From Amycolatopsis nalaikhensis (GTDB lineage Bacteria > Actinomycetota > Actinomycetes > Mycobacteriales > Pseudonocardiaceae): 64,000 nt of DNA. The position numbers and the translations under genes were made by a program. Numbering within the stretch: position 1 is the first letter of the stretch; the number at the start of each line of letters is the position of its first letter. Shown in pieces: positions 40,303 to 48,958 of the stretch. The notes under the pieces were generated by a model. It saw only the letters and a program-made list of their open reading frames with translations. It did not search any database and had not been told where the DNA came from. The DNA is taken from contig NZ_CP127173.1 in assembly GCF_030264295.1 (NCBI RefSeq), positions 3,541,501 to 3,605,500 of the forward strand, given 5' to 3'.

Positions 40303-42729
40303 ATGAGCTTCGACGTCGACGCGCTGCTGGCCGAGCTCGACCTGGACGCCAAGGCGAGCCTGCTCGCCGGCCAGGACGTCTGGACCCTTCCCGCCCGGCC
40401 GGACATCGGCCTGGTCTCCCTCGTGCTCTCCGACGGCCCGGTCGGCGTCCGCGGGGTGCGGTGGAGCCCGGACGACCCCTCCGTGACCCTGCCCAGCCCG
40501 ACGGCCCTCGCCGCGAGCTGGGACCCGCGGCTGGCCGTGCGCGTCGGCCGCCTGCTCGCGCGGGAAGCCCGGCGCAAGGGCGTGCACGTGCTGCTCGCCC
40601 CGACGGTCAACCTCCACCGCTCACCACTCGGCGGCCGCCACTTCGAGTGCTACTCGGAAGATCCCCTCCTCACCGGGATGATCGGCGCCGGCTACGTCAC
40701 CGGCGTGCAGGACGGCGGGGTCGCCGTCACGGTCAAGCACTTCGTCGCCAACGACTTCGAGACCGAGCGCTTCACCGCCGACGTCCACGTCGGCGAACGC
40801 GCCCTGCGCGAGCTCTACCTCGCGCCCTTCGAGCTCATCGTCCGGCGCGCGAAGCCGTGGGGGATCATGGCCGCCTACAACAGCGTCAACGGCACCACGA
40901 TGACCCAGCACGCCGAGCTCCTCAACGGCGTGCTGCGCGACGAGTGGGGCTTCGACGGCTTCGTCGTGTCCGACTGGCTGGCCGCGCGCGACACCGTCGC
41001 CTCCGCCGCCGGCGGCCTCGACGTCGCGATGCCCGGCCCGCGCACGGTTTTCGGCGCGCGGCTCGCGGAAGCCGTGCGCGGCGGCGAAGTCGACGAAGAA
41101 GTCGTCGACGCCATGGTCCGCCGCGTGCTCCTGCTGGCCCACCGGACCGGCGCGCTCGACGGCGCCCCTGAGCCGCAGCTGTCCACTATGGACGGCCACG
41201 CGGTCGCGCGCGAGGTCGCGCACCGGTCGTTCGTGTTGCTCAGCAACGAATCCGGCATCCTGCCACTGCGGGAGCCGCGCAGCATCGCGCTCGTCGGCGC
41301 GCTGGCCGCGGACCCCAAGATCCTCGGCGGTGGCAGTGCCACCGTGTTCCCCGACCACGTGGTCTCCCCTCTCGACGGGCTCCGGAAAGCCGTTCCCCCC
41401 GGCACCGAACTCGGTTTCGCCACCGGTGCCGATCCGCGGACGACGCTACCGGCGGCCACCGACAATTTCCGGCTCCGTGCGACGGCCCGAGCCGCGGATG
41501 GCACCCGATTGGCTGAATTTCCGCTCAGGGAAGCCAGAATCGACTGGATCGGGGAACTGCCGGAGGGACTCGACATCGGCACGCTCGCGTCGGTCGAGAT
41601 CGCCGGAACGTTCCTGCCCGAGCGCGGCGGTACACACACCTTCGCCGTCACCGGCCCCGGCGACCTGCGCCTCACCGTCGCCGGGCAAACCCTCTTCGAC
41701 GGCGTGAACCTGCCGGAGGGCGGGGACATCTTCACGTCGATCATGCAGGTCCACGAGCAGCGGCGGGAGGTCGAACTGGCCGCGGGCGAGCCGGTCGACG
41801 TCAGCCTCACCTACTGGATCCCGTCGGAGATGGCGGAGTTCGCGCGCGGCACCTTCGCGTGGGTCACGTTCGCGCTCGGCCACCGCGGCCCGGTCCTCGA
41901 CCCTGACGCGGCCATCGAGGAAGCCGTTGCCCTGGCGGGGAAATCGGACGTCGCGGTCGTCGTGGTCGGCACGACCGCCGAGGTCGAGAGCGAAGGCTTC
42001 GACCGGACTTCCCTCGCCCTGCCGGGAAGGCAGGACGAACTCGTGCGCAGAGTCGCCGAGGTCAACAGCAACACCGTCGTCGTGGTCAACGCCGGTTCCC
42101 CGGTGGAGCTGCCGTGGCGCGACGACGTCGCCGCGGTGCTGCTCACCTGGTTCCCCGGCCAGGCGGGCGGCGACGCGCTCGCCGACGTCCTCTTCGGCCG
42201 CGAAGAACCCGGCGGCCGCCTGCCGACGACGTGGCCCGCGAAGCTCGAAGACGCACCGGTCACCAACGTGACGCCGGAAGACGGCGTGCTGGCCTACGAA
42301 GAAGGCGTCTACATCGGTTACAGCGCCTGGGCGCGCGCCGACCGGCAGCCCGCCTACTGGTTCGGCCACGGCCAGGGCTACACGACCTGGGTGTACGAGG
42401 AACTCGACGCCTACCCGGACGACGAAGGCGGCGCCCGCGTCCGGGTCCGCGTGCGCAACACCGGGAAACGGCGCGGGCGCGAGGTCGTCCAGGTCTACCT
42501 GGCCCCGACCGAGCGCGGCGACCGGCCGCACCGCTGGCTGGCCGGGTTCGCGAGCGTCGAAGCCGGGCCGGGCGAAGCGGTCGAGGCCGACATCGCCATC
42601 GCGCCGAGGTCGGTCGAAGCCTGGCGCGACGGCTGGCGGCACATCGCGGGCGAATACGTCCTGGAGGCCTCGCACGCCTACGACCAGCCGCGGCTGAGCA
42701 CGCGGGTGGTGCTGCAGAAAATCCGTTGA
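40303..42729 (+). CDS. glycoside hydrolase family 3 beta-glucosidase with PA14 domain
   Basis: 808 aa, no signal peptide, hence intracellular. GH3 N-terminal barrel (residues ~10-270) with KHFVANDFETER and the nucleophile Asp224 (GFVVSDWLA); (alpha/beta)6 sandwich with an inserted PA14 carbohydrate-binding domain at about 385-520 (HTFAVTGPGDLRLTVAGQTL); fibronectin III-like C-terminus (residues ~700-790). This layout is that of PA14-containing beta-glucosidases that cleave oligosaccharides or plant glycosides. ATG 40303 is the only start near the conserved LDAKASLLAGQDVW. Confidence 0.93.
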   Translation: MSFDVDALLAELDLDAKASLLAGQDVWTLPARPDIGLVSLVLSDGPVGVRGVRWSPDDPSVTLPSPTALAASWDPRLAVRVGRLLAREARRKGVHVLLAPTVNLHRSPLGGRHFECYSEDPLLTGMIGAGYVTGVQDGGVAVTVKHFVANDFETERFTADVHVGERALRELYLAPFELIVRRAKPWGIMAAYNSVNGTTMTQHAELLNGVLRDEWGFDGFVVSDWLAARDTVASAAGGLDVAMPGPRTVFGARLAEAVRGGEVDEEVVDAMVRRVLLLAHRTGALDGAPEPQLSTMDGHAVAREVAHRSFVLLSNESGILPLREPRSIALVGALAADPKILGGGSATVFPDHVVSPLDGLRKAVPPGTELGFATGADPRTTLPAATDNFRLRATARAADGTRLAEFPLREARIDWIGELPEGLDIGTLASVEIAGTFLPERGGTHTFAVTGPGDLRLTVAGQTLFDGVNLPEGGDIFTSIMQVHEQRREVELAAGEPVDVSLTYWIPSEMAEFARGTFAWVTFALGHRGPVLDPDAAIEEAVALAGKSDVAVVVVGTTAEVESEGFDRTSLALPGRQDELVRRVAEVNSNTVVVVNAGSPVELPWRDDVAAVLLTWFPGQAGGDALADVLFGREEPGGRLPTTWPAKLEDAPVTNVTPEDGVLAYEEGVYIGYSAWARADRQPAYWFGHGQGYTTWVYEELDAYPDDEGGARVRVRVRNTGKRRGREVVQVYLAPTERGDRPHRWLAGFASVEAGPGEAVEADIAIAPRSVEAWRDGWRHIAGEYVLEASHAYDQPRLSTRVVLQKIR

Positions 42730-42795
42730 GCACGCCCGGCGGTGTCCGCTAACGTCCCGCGAGCACCCCACGAACCGGGAAAGGAGGTGGGACCG

Positions 42796-42852
42796 ATGAT
42801 CACGCAACCGATCACGCGCTCCCACCTCGGAACGAGGGTGCCGGGTCTCTGA
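42796..42852 (+). CDS. 18-aa leader peptide upstream of the GNAT gene
   Basis: ATG 42796 with a near-perfect ribosome site (AAGGAGGTGG at 42781-42790) opens an 18-codon ORF, MITQPITRSHLGTRVPGL, ending in TGA 42850-42852, 30 bp before the acetyltransferase ATG. The region can fold: ACCTCG pairs with CGAGGGT inside the ORF, and CGCTCCC with GGGAGCG after the stop. This arrangement suggests translation-coupled attenuation of the downstream gene. The ORF is too short for most gene callers. Confidence 0.55.
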   Translation: MITQPITRSHLGTRVPGL

Positions 42853-42882
42853 CCGGGAGCGCGTACTCCTGGAAGGATCTCC

Positions 42883-43785
42883 ATGACCGATCTGGTCGTG
42901 CGCCCGCTCGAAGCGGGCGAAGAAGCACTGTTCACGTCCCTGCCCGACCGCGGTCTCGTCGGCCGCACGCTGCTGGGCGACGACTTCGCCGAGATGGCGG
43001 CGAAGGGCGAATACCGGCCCGAGTGGACCTGGGTCGCGCTGCGCGACGGCGTCGTCGTGGCGCGGGCCGCGTGGTGGGCCCGGCCCGACGACGATGCCCC
43101 GATCGCGCTGGACTGGTTCGACTTCACCGACTTCGACGCGGGTGTCCACCTGCTCAAGACGGCGCCGCTGCGCGCGGAGTACTCCTTGACCACGCCACCC
43201 GCGTGGCCGGACGACCCCGCCGTCGCGCACGAGGTGAACGTCCGCGTCGAGGCGGCCGAGAAGGCGGGCTACCGCAAGCTCGTCGAGCGCTACCGGTTCC
43301 GCTGGACGCCGGAGCGCGGCCTGCCGGAGAAGCCGGGACGGCTCGAGTTCCGGCCCGAGCCGGACGACGACGTCATCTTCGAGGTGTTCAAGCGGGTCCA
43401 CGTGGGCAGCCTCGACGCGCACGTCCGCCACACGGTCGCCGAGAAGGGGCTCGACGCGGCCGCGCGGGAGGACCTCGACATCATGCGGTGGATGCCCGCG
43501 CCGCGGGAGTGGTGGCGGCTGGCGTACACGCCCGAAGGCGAGCTGGTCGGGCTCACGCTGCCGAGCCGCAACGTCTACGACCCGGTGGTCGGCTACATCG
43601 CCGTGCTGCCGGAGCACCGCGGCCACGGCTACGCCTACGACCTGCTCGTCGAGGCCACGCACGACCTCGTCGGGTACGGCGCCGACCGGATCGTCGCGGG
43701 CACCGACGTCGGCAACGTCCCGATGGCCAAGGCGTTCGCGAAGGCGGGCTACCCCGTGACGCAACACCGCATCGACCTGGTCTGA
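42883..43785 (+). CDS. GNAT-family acetyltransferase
   Basis: 300 aa, about twice a single GNAT domain. The acetyl-CoA motif A is in the C-terminal half (VGYIAVLPEHRGHGYAYDLL, residues ~225-245); the N-terminal half is a degenerate domain with TWVALRDGVVVARAAWWARP. Two-domain GNATs of this kind acetylate amino groups of small molecules. Substrate unknown. ATG 42883 has GGAAGGA; an 18-codon leader precedes it, so expression may respond to translation. Confidence 0.85.
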   Translation: MTDLVVRPLEAGEEALFTSLPDRGLVGRTLLGDDFAEMAAKGEYRPEWTWVALRDGVVVARAAWWARPDDDAPIALDWFDFTDFDAGVHLLKTAPLRAEYSLTTPPAWPDDPAVAHEVNVRVEAAEKAGYRKLVERYRFRWTPERGLPEKPGRLEFRPEPDDDVIFEVFKRVHVGSLDAHVRHTVAEKGLDAAAREDLDIMRWMPAPREWWRLAYTPEGELVGLTLPSRNVYDPVVGYIAVLPEHRGHGYAYDLLVEATHDLVGYGADRIVAGTDVGNVPMAKAFAKAGYPVTQHRIDLV

Positions 43786-43789
43786 CGCC

Positions 43790-43835
43790 GTCGTGAGTGG
43801 CGATTCGGGTTCTAACCCGAATCGCCACTCACGAC
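43790..43835. terminator. 22-bp perfect palindrome, second copy of the covarying GTCGTGAGTG family
   Basis: Arms 43790-43811 and 43814-43835 are fully complementary with CT at the centre. The outer GTCGTGAGTG and inner GGTTCTAACC are identical to the copy at 10691-10736, while the 8-base middle (GCGATTCG versus TTTAGGGC) differs and is matched on both arms. It follows the GNAT stop by 4 bp. Confidence 0.75.
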
Positions 43836-43888
43836 CCGCGGGCGCTACCGTCGCTAGAGCGATCTATCAAATCGGACGGGGGCCCGTG

Positions 43889-44326
43889 ATGGACGTTCTG
43901 CAGGAGAAGGGGCTGACGCCGCTCCGCGCGATTCTCGGCTTTTCGCTGGTCAGCACCGTGCTGCACTACTCGCACAACGTCGTGCGGGCGGCGGACTACC
44001 CGCCGCTCCCCGGCGTTCCGCTGGTGGTCACGCAGGTCGTGGTCGCTTTCGGCTGGGTGCTGTTCACCGCGTTCGGCTGGCTCGGCTACCGCGCGTACGT
44101 CCGGGGCCGGTACCCGCGGGCGCTGGCGTTCCTGTTGGTCTACTCGCTGTCCGGGCTGGCCAGCGCGGGCCACTTCCTGGTCGGCGACGTGCACATCCCC
44201 GCGTTCTGGTTCGCGACGATCTTCACCGACTCGGCGGCAGCCCTCGCCCTGTGGGTCTTCGTAACCTGGGCCTGGGCGACGCTCAACCGGGTGACCGCGC
44301 GAGATCAAGTTTCTACACAACATTGA
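43889..44326 (+). CDS. small integral membrane protein
   Basis: 145 aa with four hydrophobic segments (residues ~12-28, 50-72, 83-103, 110-132; e.g. VTQVVVAFGWVLFTAFGWLG and ATIFTDSAAALALWVFVTWA). It has no recognised family; several conserved-looking His (LHYSHNVVRA, GHFLVGDVHIP) could bind a metal or heme. ATG 43889 is preferred over the adjacent GTG. Its last codons overlap the left half of the operator upstream of the box operon. Confidence 0.65.
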   Translation: MDVLQEKGLTPLRAILGFSLVSTVLHYSHNVVRAADYPPLPGVPLVVTQVVVAFGWVLFTAFGWLGYRAYVRGRYPRALAFLLVYSLSGLASAGHFLVGDVHIPAFWFATIFTDSAAALALWVFVTWAWATLNRVTARDQVSTQH

Positions 44327-44347
44327 CGTCCGTCTGAAGTGTGTAGA
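44312..44347. promoter_or_regulatory. inverted repeat TCTACACA-N20-TGTGTAGA upstream of the box operon
   Basis: Half sites at 44312-44319 and 44340-44347 are perfect inverts; the second is only 11 bp before the boxC start codon. The pattern is typical of a repressor site (GntR/TetR type) over a short or leaderless promoter; no regulator gene adjoins it. Confidence 0.55.
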
Positions 44348-44358
44348 CAATCGGGTGA

Positions 44359-45978
44359 GTGACCACCACCACACCGGTTGCCTTCGACCGTCGTCCGGAC
44401 GAGTACCGCCACTGGCGCCTCCAGATCGACGGGGAGGTGGCGTGGCTGGAGATGGACGTCGACGAGCAGGGCGGGCTCGTCCCCGGCTACGAGCTGAAGC
44501 TGAACTCCTACGACCTGGGTGTCGACATCGAGCTGTACGACGCCACCCAGCGGCTGCGGTTCGAGCACCCCGAAGTCCGCGTGGTGGTGGTGACCAGCGC
44601 GAAGGACAAGGTCTTCTGCGCCGGCGCGAACATCCGGATGCTGGCGGCGTCCGAGCACCACTGGAAGGTGAACTTCTGCAAGTTCACCAACGAGACCCGC
44701 AACGGCATGGAGGACGCCACCGAGCACTCCGGCCAGACCTACATCGCCGCGGTGAACGGCACCTGCGCGGGCGGCGGCTACGAAATCGCGCTGGCCTGCG
44801 AAAAGATCCTGCTGATCGACGACAACTCCTCGACCGTCGCGCTGCCTGAGGTCCCGCTGCTCGGCGTGCTGCCCGGCACCGGCGGCCTGACGCGGGTCGT
44901 CGACAAACGGCGCGTCCGCCGGGACCTCGCCGACGTCTTCGCGACGCGCCCGGACGGCGTCAAGGGCAAGACGGCGGTCGACTGGCGGCTGGTCGACGAG
45001 CTGGTCCCGCGCCAGGACTTCCGCGAGACCGTCCGGAAACGCGCGCGTGAGATCGCCCGCGAGTCCGGCCGGACCGGCGAAGGCGGCATCGAGCTGACCC
45101 CGCTCGAACACCGCTACGTCGCCGTCGAGGTCGAAAAGGACCAGGCCACGATCACCATCAAGGGGCCGGAAACCGACCCCGGCGACCTCCACGAAGAGGG
45201 CGCGAACGGCTGGTTCCTCGCCATGACCCGCGAGTTGGACGACGCCATCCTGCGGCTGCGCACCAACGAGGTCGAGGCGGGCACGTGGATCCTGCGGACC
45301 CAGGGCGACCCGGAGAAGGTGCTCGCGCACGAGCAGGCCGTCCTCGGCGGCAAGGACTGGCTGGCCAACGAGATCACGCACTACTTCAAGCGCACCCTCA
45401 AACGCCTGGACGTCACCAGCCGCAGCCTGATCGCGCTGATCGAGCCGGGCAGCTGCTTCGCCGGGGCCCTCCTGGAGGTCGCGCTCGCCGCGGACCGGCA
45501 GTACATGCTGGACGGTCCGCCGATCGACGACGAAGACAGCGACGAACGCGCCACGATCCGGCTGTCCGAAGCCAACTTCGGGGTCTTCCCGATGGGCAAC
45601 GGCCTCTCCCGGCTCCAGGCCCGCTTCTACGGCGACGACGACCACCTCACCTGGCTCGCCCGCGAAAAGAACCGCGACCTGAGCGCCGCCGAAGCCGTCG
45701 AGCTCGGCCTGGTCACCGACGCGCCGGACGACCTCGACTGGGAGGACGAGATCCGGATCGCGCTCGAGGGCCGGGCGTCCCTGTCCCCGGACGCCCTCAC
45801 CGGAATGGAGGCCAACCACCGGTTCGTCGGTCCCGAGACCATCGAGACCAAGATCTTCGGCCGCCTGGCGGCTTGGCAGAACTGGATTTTCACCCGGCCG
45901 AACGCGTCCGGACCGGAGGGCGCGCTGCGCCGCTACGGTACGGGTCAGAAGGCCGTCTTCGACAGGAAGCGGGTCTAG
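44359..45978 (+). CDS. boxC: BoxC, 2,3-epoxybenzoyl-CoA dihydrolase (benzoyl-CoA-dihydrodiol lyase)
   Basis: 539 aa, the usual BoxC length, with two crotonase-like halves. The N-terminal half has VVVTSAKDKVFCAGANIRML and VNGTCAGGGYEIALACEKIL (oxyanion-hole Gly-rich), the C-terminal half GSCFAGALLEVALAADRQYM. It opens the ring of 2,3-epoxybenzoyl-CoA hydrolytically to 3,4-dehydroadipyl-CoA semialdehyde plus formate. The start is GTG 44359, without a strong ribosome site. First gene of a four-gene operon. Confidence 0.94.
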   Translation: MTTTTPVAFDRRPDEYRHWRLQIDGEVAWLEMDVDEQGGLVPGYELKLNSYDLGVDIELYDATQRLRFEHPEVRVVVVTSAKDKVFCAGANIRMLAASEHHWKVNFCKFTNETRNGMEDATEHSGQTYIAAVNGTCAGGGYEIALACEKILLIDDNSSTVALPEVPLLGVLPGTGGLTRVVDKRRVRRDLADVFATRPDGVKGKTAVDWRLVDELVPRQDFRETVRKRAREIARESGRTGEGGIELTPLEHRYVAVEVEKDQATITIKGPETDPGDLHEEGANGWFLAMTRELDDAILRLRTNEVEAGTWILRTQGDPEKVLAHEQAVLGGKDWLANEITHYFKRTLKRLDVTSRSLIALIEPGSCFAGALLEVALAADRQYMLDGPPIDDEDSDERATIRLSEANFGVFPMGNGLSRLQARFYGDDDHLTWLAREKNRDLSAAEAVELGLVTDAPDDLDWEDEIRIALEGRASLSPDALTGMEANHRFVGPETIETKIFGRLAAWQNWIFTRPNASGPEGALRRYGTGQKAVFDRKRV

Positions 45979-45983
45979 CGCAG

Positions 45984-47405
45984 ATGCCCGAGAAGATCGA
46001 CTACGACGCCAAGATCCCCAACAACGTCAACCTCTCCGAGGACCGGCGGCTGCAGCGGGCGCTGGAGGGCTGGCAGCCGAAGTTCATGCACTGGTGGGGC
46101 GAGATGGGCCCGACGCTGGAGACCCAGGGCGTCTACCTGCGCACCGCGGTCAGCGTCGGCCGCGAGGGCTGGGCGCACTTCGACCACGTCAACGTGCCCG
46201 ACTACCGCTGGGGCATCTTCCTCGCCGAGCGCGACCCGGACCGCCGCATCGCCTTCGGCGAGCACAAGGGCGAGCCGGTCTGGCAGCAGGTGCCCGGTGA
46301 ATACCGCGCCGACCTGCAACGGCTGATCGTCATCCAGGGCGACACCGAGCCGGCGTCGGTCGAGCAGCAGAAGCTCCTCGGCCTGACCGCGCCGAGCCTC
46401 TACGACCTGCGGAACCTCTTCCAGGTCAACGTCGAAGAGGGCCGTCACCTGTGGGCGATGGTGTACCTGCTGCACGCCTACTTCGGCCGCGAAGGCCGCG
46501 ACGAGGCCGAAGGGCTGCTGCTGCGCAACTCCGGCAGCCCCGACGCGCCCCGCATCCTCGGCGCGTTCAACGAGGAAACCGCCGACTGGCTCGCGTTCTA
46601 CATGTTCACCTACTTCACCGACCGCGACGGGAAGTACCAGCTCGGCACGCTCAAGGAGTCCTCCTTCGACCCGCTCTCGCGCACCTGCGAGTTCATGCTG
46701 AAGGAGGAAGCGCACCACATGATGGTCGGCACCACCGGCGTCGACCGCGTGGTGACCCGCAGCGCCGAGCTGATCCGCGAGCACGACACGTTCGACATCG
46801 GCCCGCACGGCGGCGTCCCGCTCGACATCATCCAGAAGTACATCAACTTCCACTACACCGTGTCCCTGGACCTGTTCGGCAGCGAGACGTCGACGAACGC
46901 GGCGAACTACTACACCGCCGGGCTCAAGGGCCGCTGGCAGGAGACCCGCCGCAAGGACGACCACAAGCTCACCGAGGACGCCCGCACGCTCGAGCGGCCC
47001 AACGGCGACGGCACCTGGACGACCGAGGAGATGCAGGCCATCCTGCTGCTCAACCTCGACCTGCGCAGCGAGTACGTCGCCGACTGCCAGACCGGCGTCA
47101 ACCGCTGGAACAAGATCCTCTCCGAGGCCGGCATCGACCACGCGTTCCGCCTGCCGCACCCTGGCTTCAACCGCGAAGTGGGCATAAACTCCGGCCACCA
47201 CGTCACTCCCGACGGGACCATCGTCGACGAGGCGACTTGGGAGGCCGGCAAACGCAAGTGGCTGCCCACGACCGAGGACCTCACGTTCGTCCGCTCGCTG
47301 ATGCACCCGGTGTACGAGCGCGGGAAGATCGCGAGCTGGGTGGCGCCGCCGCGGCAGGGCATCAACGGGAAGCCCTTCGACTACGAGTACGTGTACCTCA
47401 CGTAG
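45984..47405 (+). CDS. boxB: BoxB, benzoyl-CoA 2,3-epoxidase oxygenase component
   Basis: 473 aa, full length. A class I diiron protein with ligand motifs EEGRHLWAM (helix B), EEAHHMM (ExxH) and further conserved His/Glu; epoxidises benzoyl-CoA using electrons from BoxA. It begins with the family start MPEKIDYDAKIPNNVNLSED, 6 bp after boxC. No boxA (iron-sulphur reductase) is in the window, so electron supply must come from elsewhere. Confidence 0.95.
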   Translation: MPEKIDYDAKIPNNVNLSEDRRLQRALEGWQPKFMHWWGEMGPTLETQGVYLRTAVSVGREGWAHFDHVNVPDYRWGIFLAERDPDRRIAFGEHKGEPVWQQVPGEYRADLQRLIVIQGDTEPASVEQQKLLGLTAPSLYDLRNLFQVNVEEGRHLWAMVYLLHAYFGREGRDEAEGLLLRNSGSPDAPRILGAFNEETADWLAFYMFTYFTDRDGKYQLGTLKESSFDPLSRTCEFMLKEEAHHMMVGTTGVDRVVTRSAELIREHDTFDIGPHGGVPLDIIQKYINFHYTVSLDLFGSETSTNAANYYTAGLKGRWQETRRKDDHKLTEDARTLERPNGDGTWTTEEMQAILLLNLDLRSEYVADCQTGVNRWNKILSEAGIDHAFRLPHPGFNREVGINSGHHVTPDGTIVDEATWEAGKRKWLPTTEDLTFVRSLMHPVYERGKIASWVAPPRQGINGKPFDYEYVYLT

Positions 47406-47413
47406 GAGGTCTG

Positions 47414-48958
47414 GTGGCGACAGGGTTCAACGCGGCGGAGTACCTGCTCTCGGCCGGGCACCCGGACGCGACCGCGGTCGTGTCGCCCCGGCGTTCGCTC
47501 ACCTACGCCGAGCTGGCGGCGGAGTCCCGGCGCGTCGCGGCCGGGCTGGCCGAGCTCGGCGTGCGGCCCGAAGAACGGGTCATGTTCTGCATGGTCGACG
47601 ACGTCGAGCTGCTCTCCGGCATCCTCGGCGCGATGCTGGCCGGCGCGGTCGCGGTGCCGGTGTCCACCATGGTCACCGGGCTCGAGCTGGGCAAGATGCT
47701 GGCCGACTCGCGGGCGCGCGTGCTGTGCGTGTCCGGTGAGTTCGCCGAGCAGGCGGTGACGGCCTTAGGGCTCGCGCCCGAGGTCACCGACGTCGTGCTC
47801 GACCGGGCCGACGCCGCCGCGTTCGGCGCCCGGACGCACGAGTGGCCGTCGCTGACCGGGACGTTCCGAAGTGGACAGACGTGGGAGGACTCGCCCGCGC
47901 TGTGGTTGTACACGTCGGGGACGACCGGGCAGCCCAAGGGGGCGATGCACCGGCACGCGAGCATCCGCGCGGTCTGCGAGACGTACGCACGCGGCGTACT
48001 GGCGACGACCCCGGCGGACCGGTTCCTGTCCGTGCCGAAGCTCTTCTTCGCCTACGGGCTGGGGAACTCGTGCTTCTTCCCGCTCGGCGCGGGTGCGACG
48101 ACGCTGCTCGAGCCTTCGCGCCCGACGCCCGCGTTGTTCGCCAAACGCGCCCGCGAAGAGCAGCCGTCGCTCTTCTTCGCCGTGCCGACGTTCTACGCGG
48201 CGCTGCTCGCCAGCGACGTCCCCGACGACTCGTTCGCGTCCGTGCGGCACGCCGTCTCGGCCGGGGAGCCGCTGCCCGCGTCGCTGTTCGAACGGTTCCG
48301 CGCCCGGTTCGGGCTGGAAATCCTCGACGGCATCGGGTCGACCGAGGCGTTGCACATCTTCCTGTCGAACCAGCCCGGCTCGGTGCGCCCCGGCAGCACC
48401 GGCGTGCCCGTGCCCGGTTACTCCGTGCAGATCCGCGACGAAGCGGGCGCGGTGATCGACGCCGTCGGGAAGCCGGGTGAGCTGTTCGTCTCCGGGCCGT
48501 CGACGGCGACCGGCTACTGGGCGCGGTACGACGCGACCAAGCTGGTCTTCCAGGGCGAGTGGCTGCGGACCGGCGACAGCTACGTGCGCAACGAGGACGG
48601 GACGTACACCTGCCTCGGCCGGTTCGGCGACATGCTGAAGGCGGGCGGGATCTGGGTGTCACCGTCCGAAGTGGAGGAACGGCTGCGGCAGCACCCGGCG
48701 GTGGCCGAGGTCGCGGTCGTCGCGGCGCCGGACGCCGACGGGCTCGACAAGCCGGTGGCGTGCGTGGTCGCCGCCCCGGGGTCCACTGTGGACCCGGACG
48801 AGCTGATCGAGTTCTGCCGCGAGGGCCTGGCGGCGTTCAAGCGCCCGCGCGGCGTGGTCGAGCTGGCCGAGCTGCCGAAGACGGCGACCGGCAAGATCCG
48901 CCGGAACGTGATCCGCGAGCAGGTCCGCGACGTGCTGCGGGTGGTGCCCAGTCCGTGA
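47414..48958 (+). CDS. bclA: benzoate-CoA ligase
   Basis: 514 aa adenylate-forming ligase of the benzoate-CoA ligase group: YTSGTTGQPKGAMH (P-loop), GIGSTEALHIFLS (adenine-binding), TGDSYVRNEDGTYTCLGR (hinge) and terminal Lys in KTATGKIRR. It activates benzoate for BoxB. GTG 47414 follows AGGAGGT at 47404-47410. Coupled to the next gene by GTGA. A GTCCAnnnTGGAC site is at 48781. Confidence 0.92.
   Translation: MATGFNAAEYLLSAGHPDATAVVSPRRSLTYAELAAESRRVAAGLAELGVRPEERVMFCMVDDVELLSGILGAMLAGAVAVPVSTMVTGLELGKMLADSRARVLCVSGEFAEQAVTALGLAPEVTDVVLDRADAAAFGARTHEWPSLTGTFRSGQTWEDSPALWLYTSGTTGQPKGAMHRHASIRAVCETYARGVLATTPADRFLSVPKLFFAYGLGNSCFFPLGAGATTLLEPSRPTPALFAKRAREEQPSLFFAVPTFYAALLASDVPDDSFASVRHAVSAGEPLPASLFERFRARFGLEILDGIGSTEALHIFLSNQPGSVRPGSTGVPVPGYSVQIRDEAGAVIDAVGKPGELFVSGPSTATGYWARYDATKLVFQGEWLRTGDSYVRNEDGTYTCLGRFGDMLKAGGIWVSPSEVEERLRQHPAVAEVAVVAAPDADGLDKPVACVVAAPGSTVDPDELIEFCREGLAAFKRPRGVVELAELPKTATGKIRRNVIREQVRDVLRVVPSP

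Noticed and set aside
41446..43767. Long minus-strand open frame across the GH3 and GNAT genes
   Set aside because: Shadow of the plus-strand genes; no domain and Arg/Asp-rich composition.
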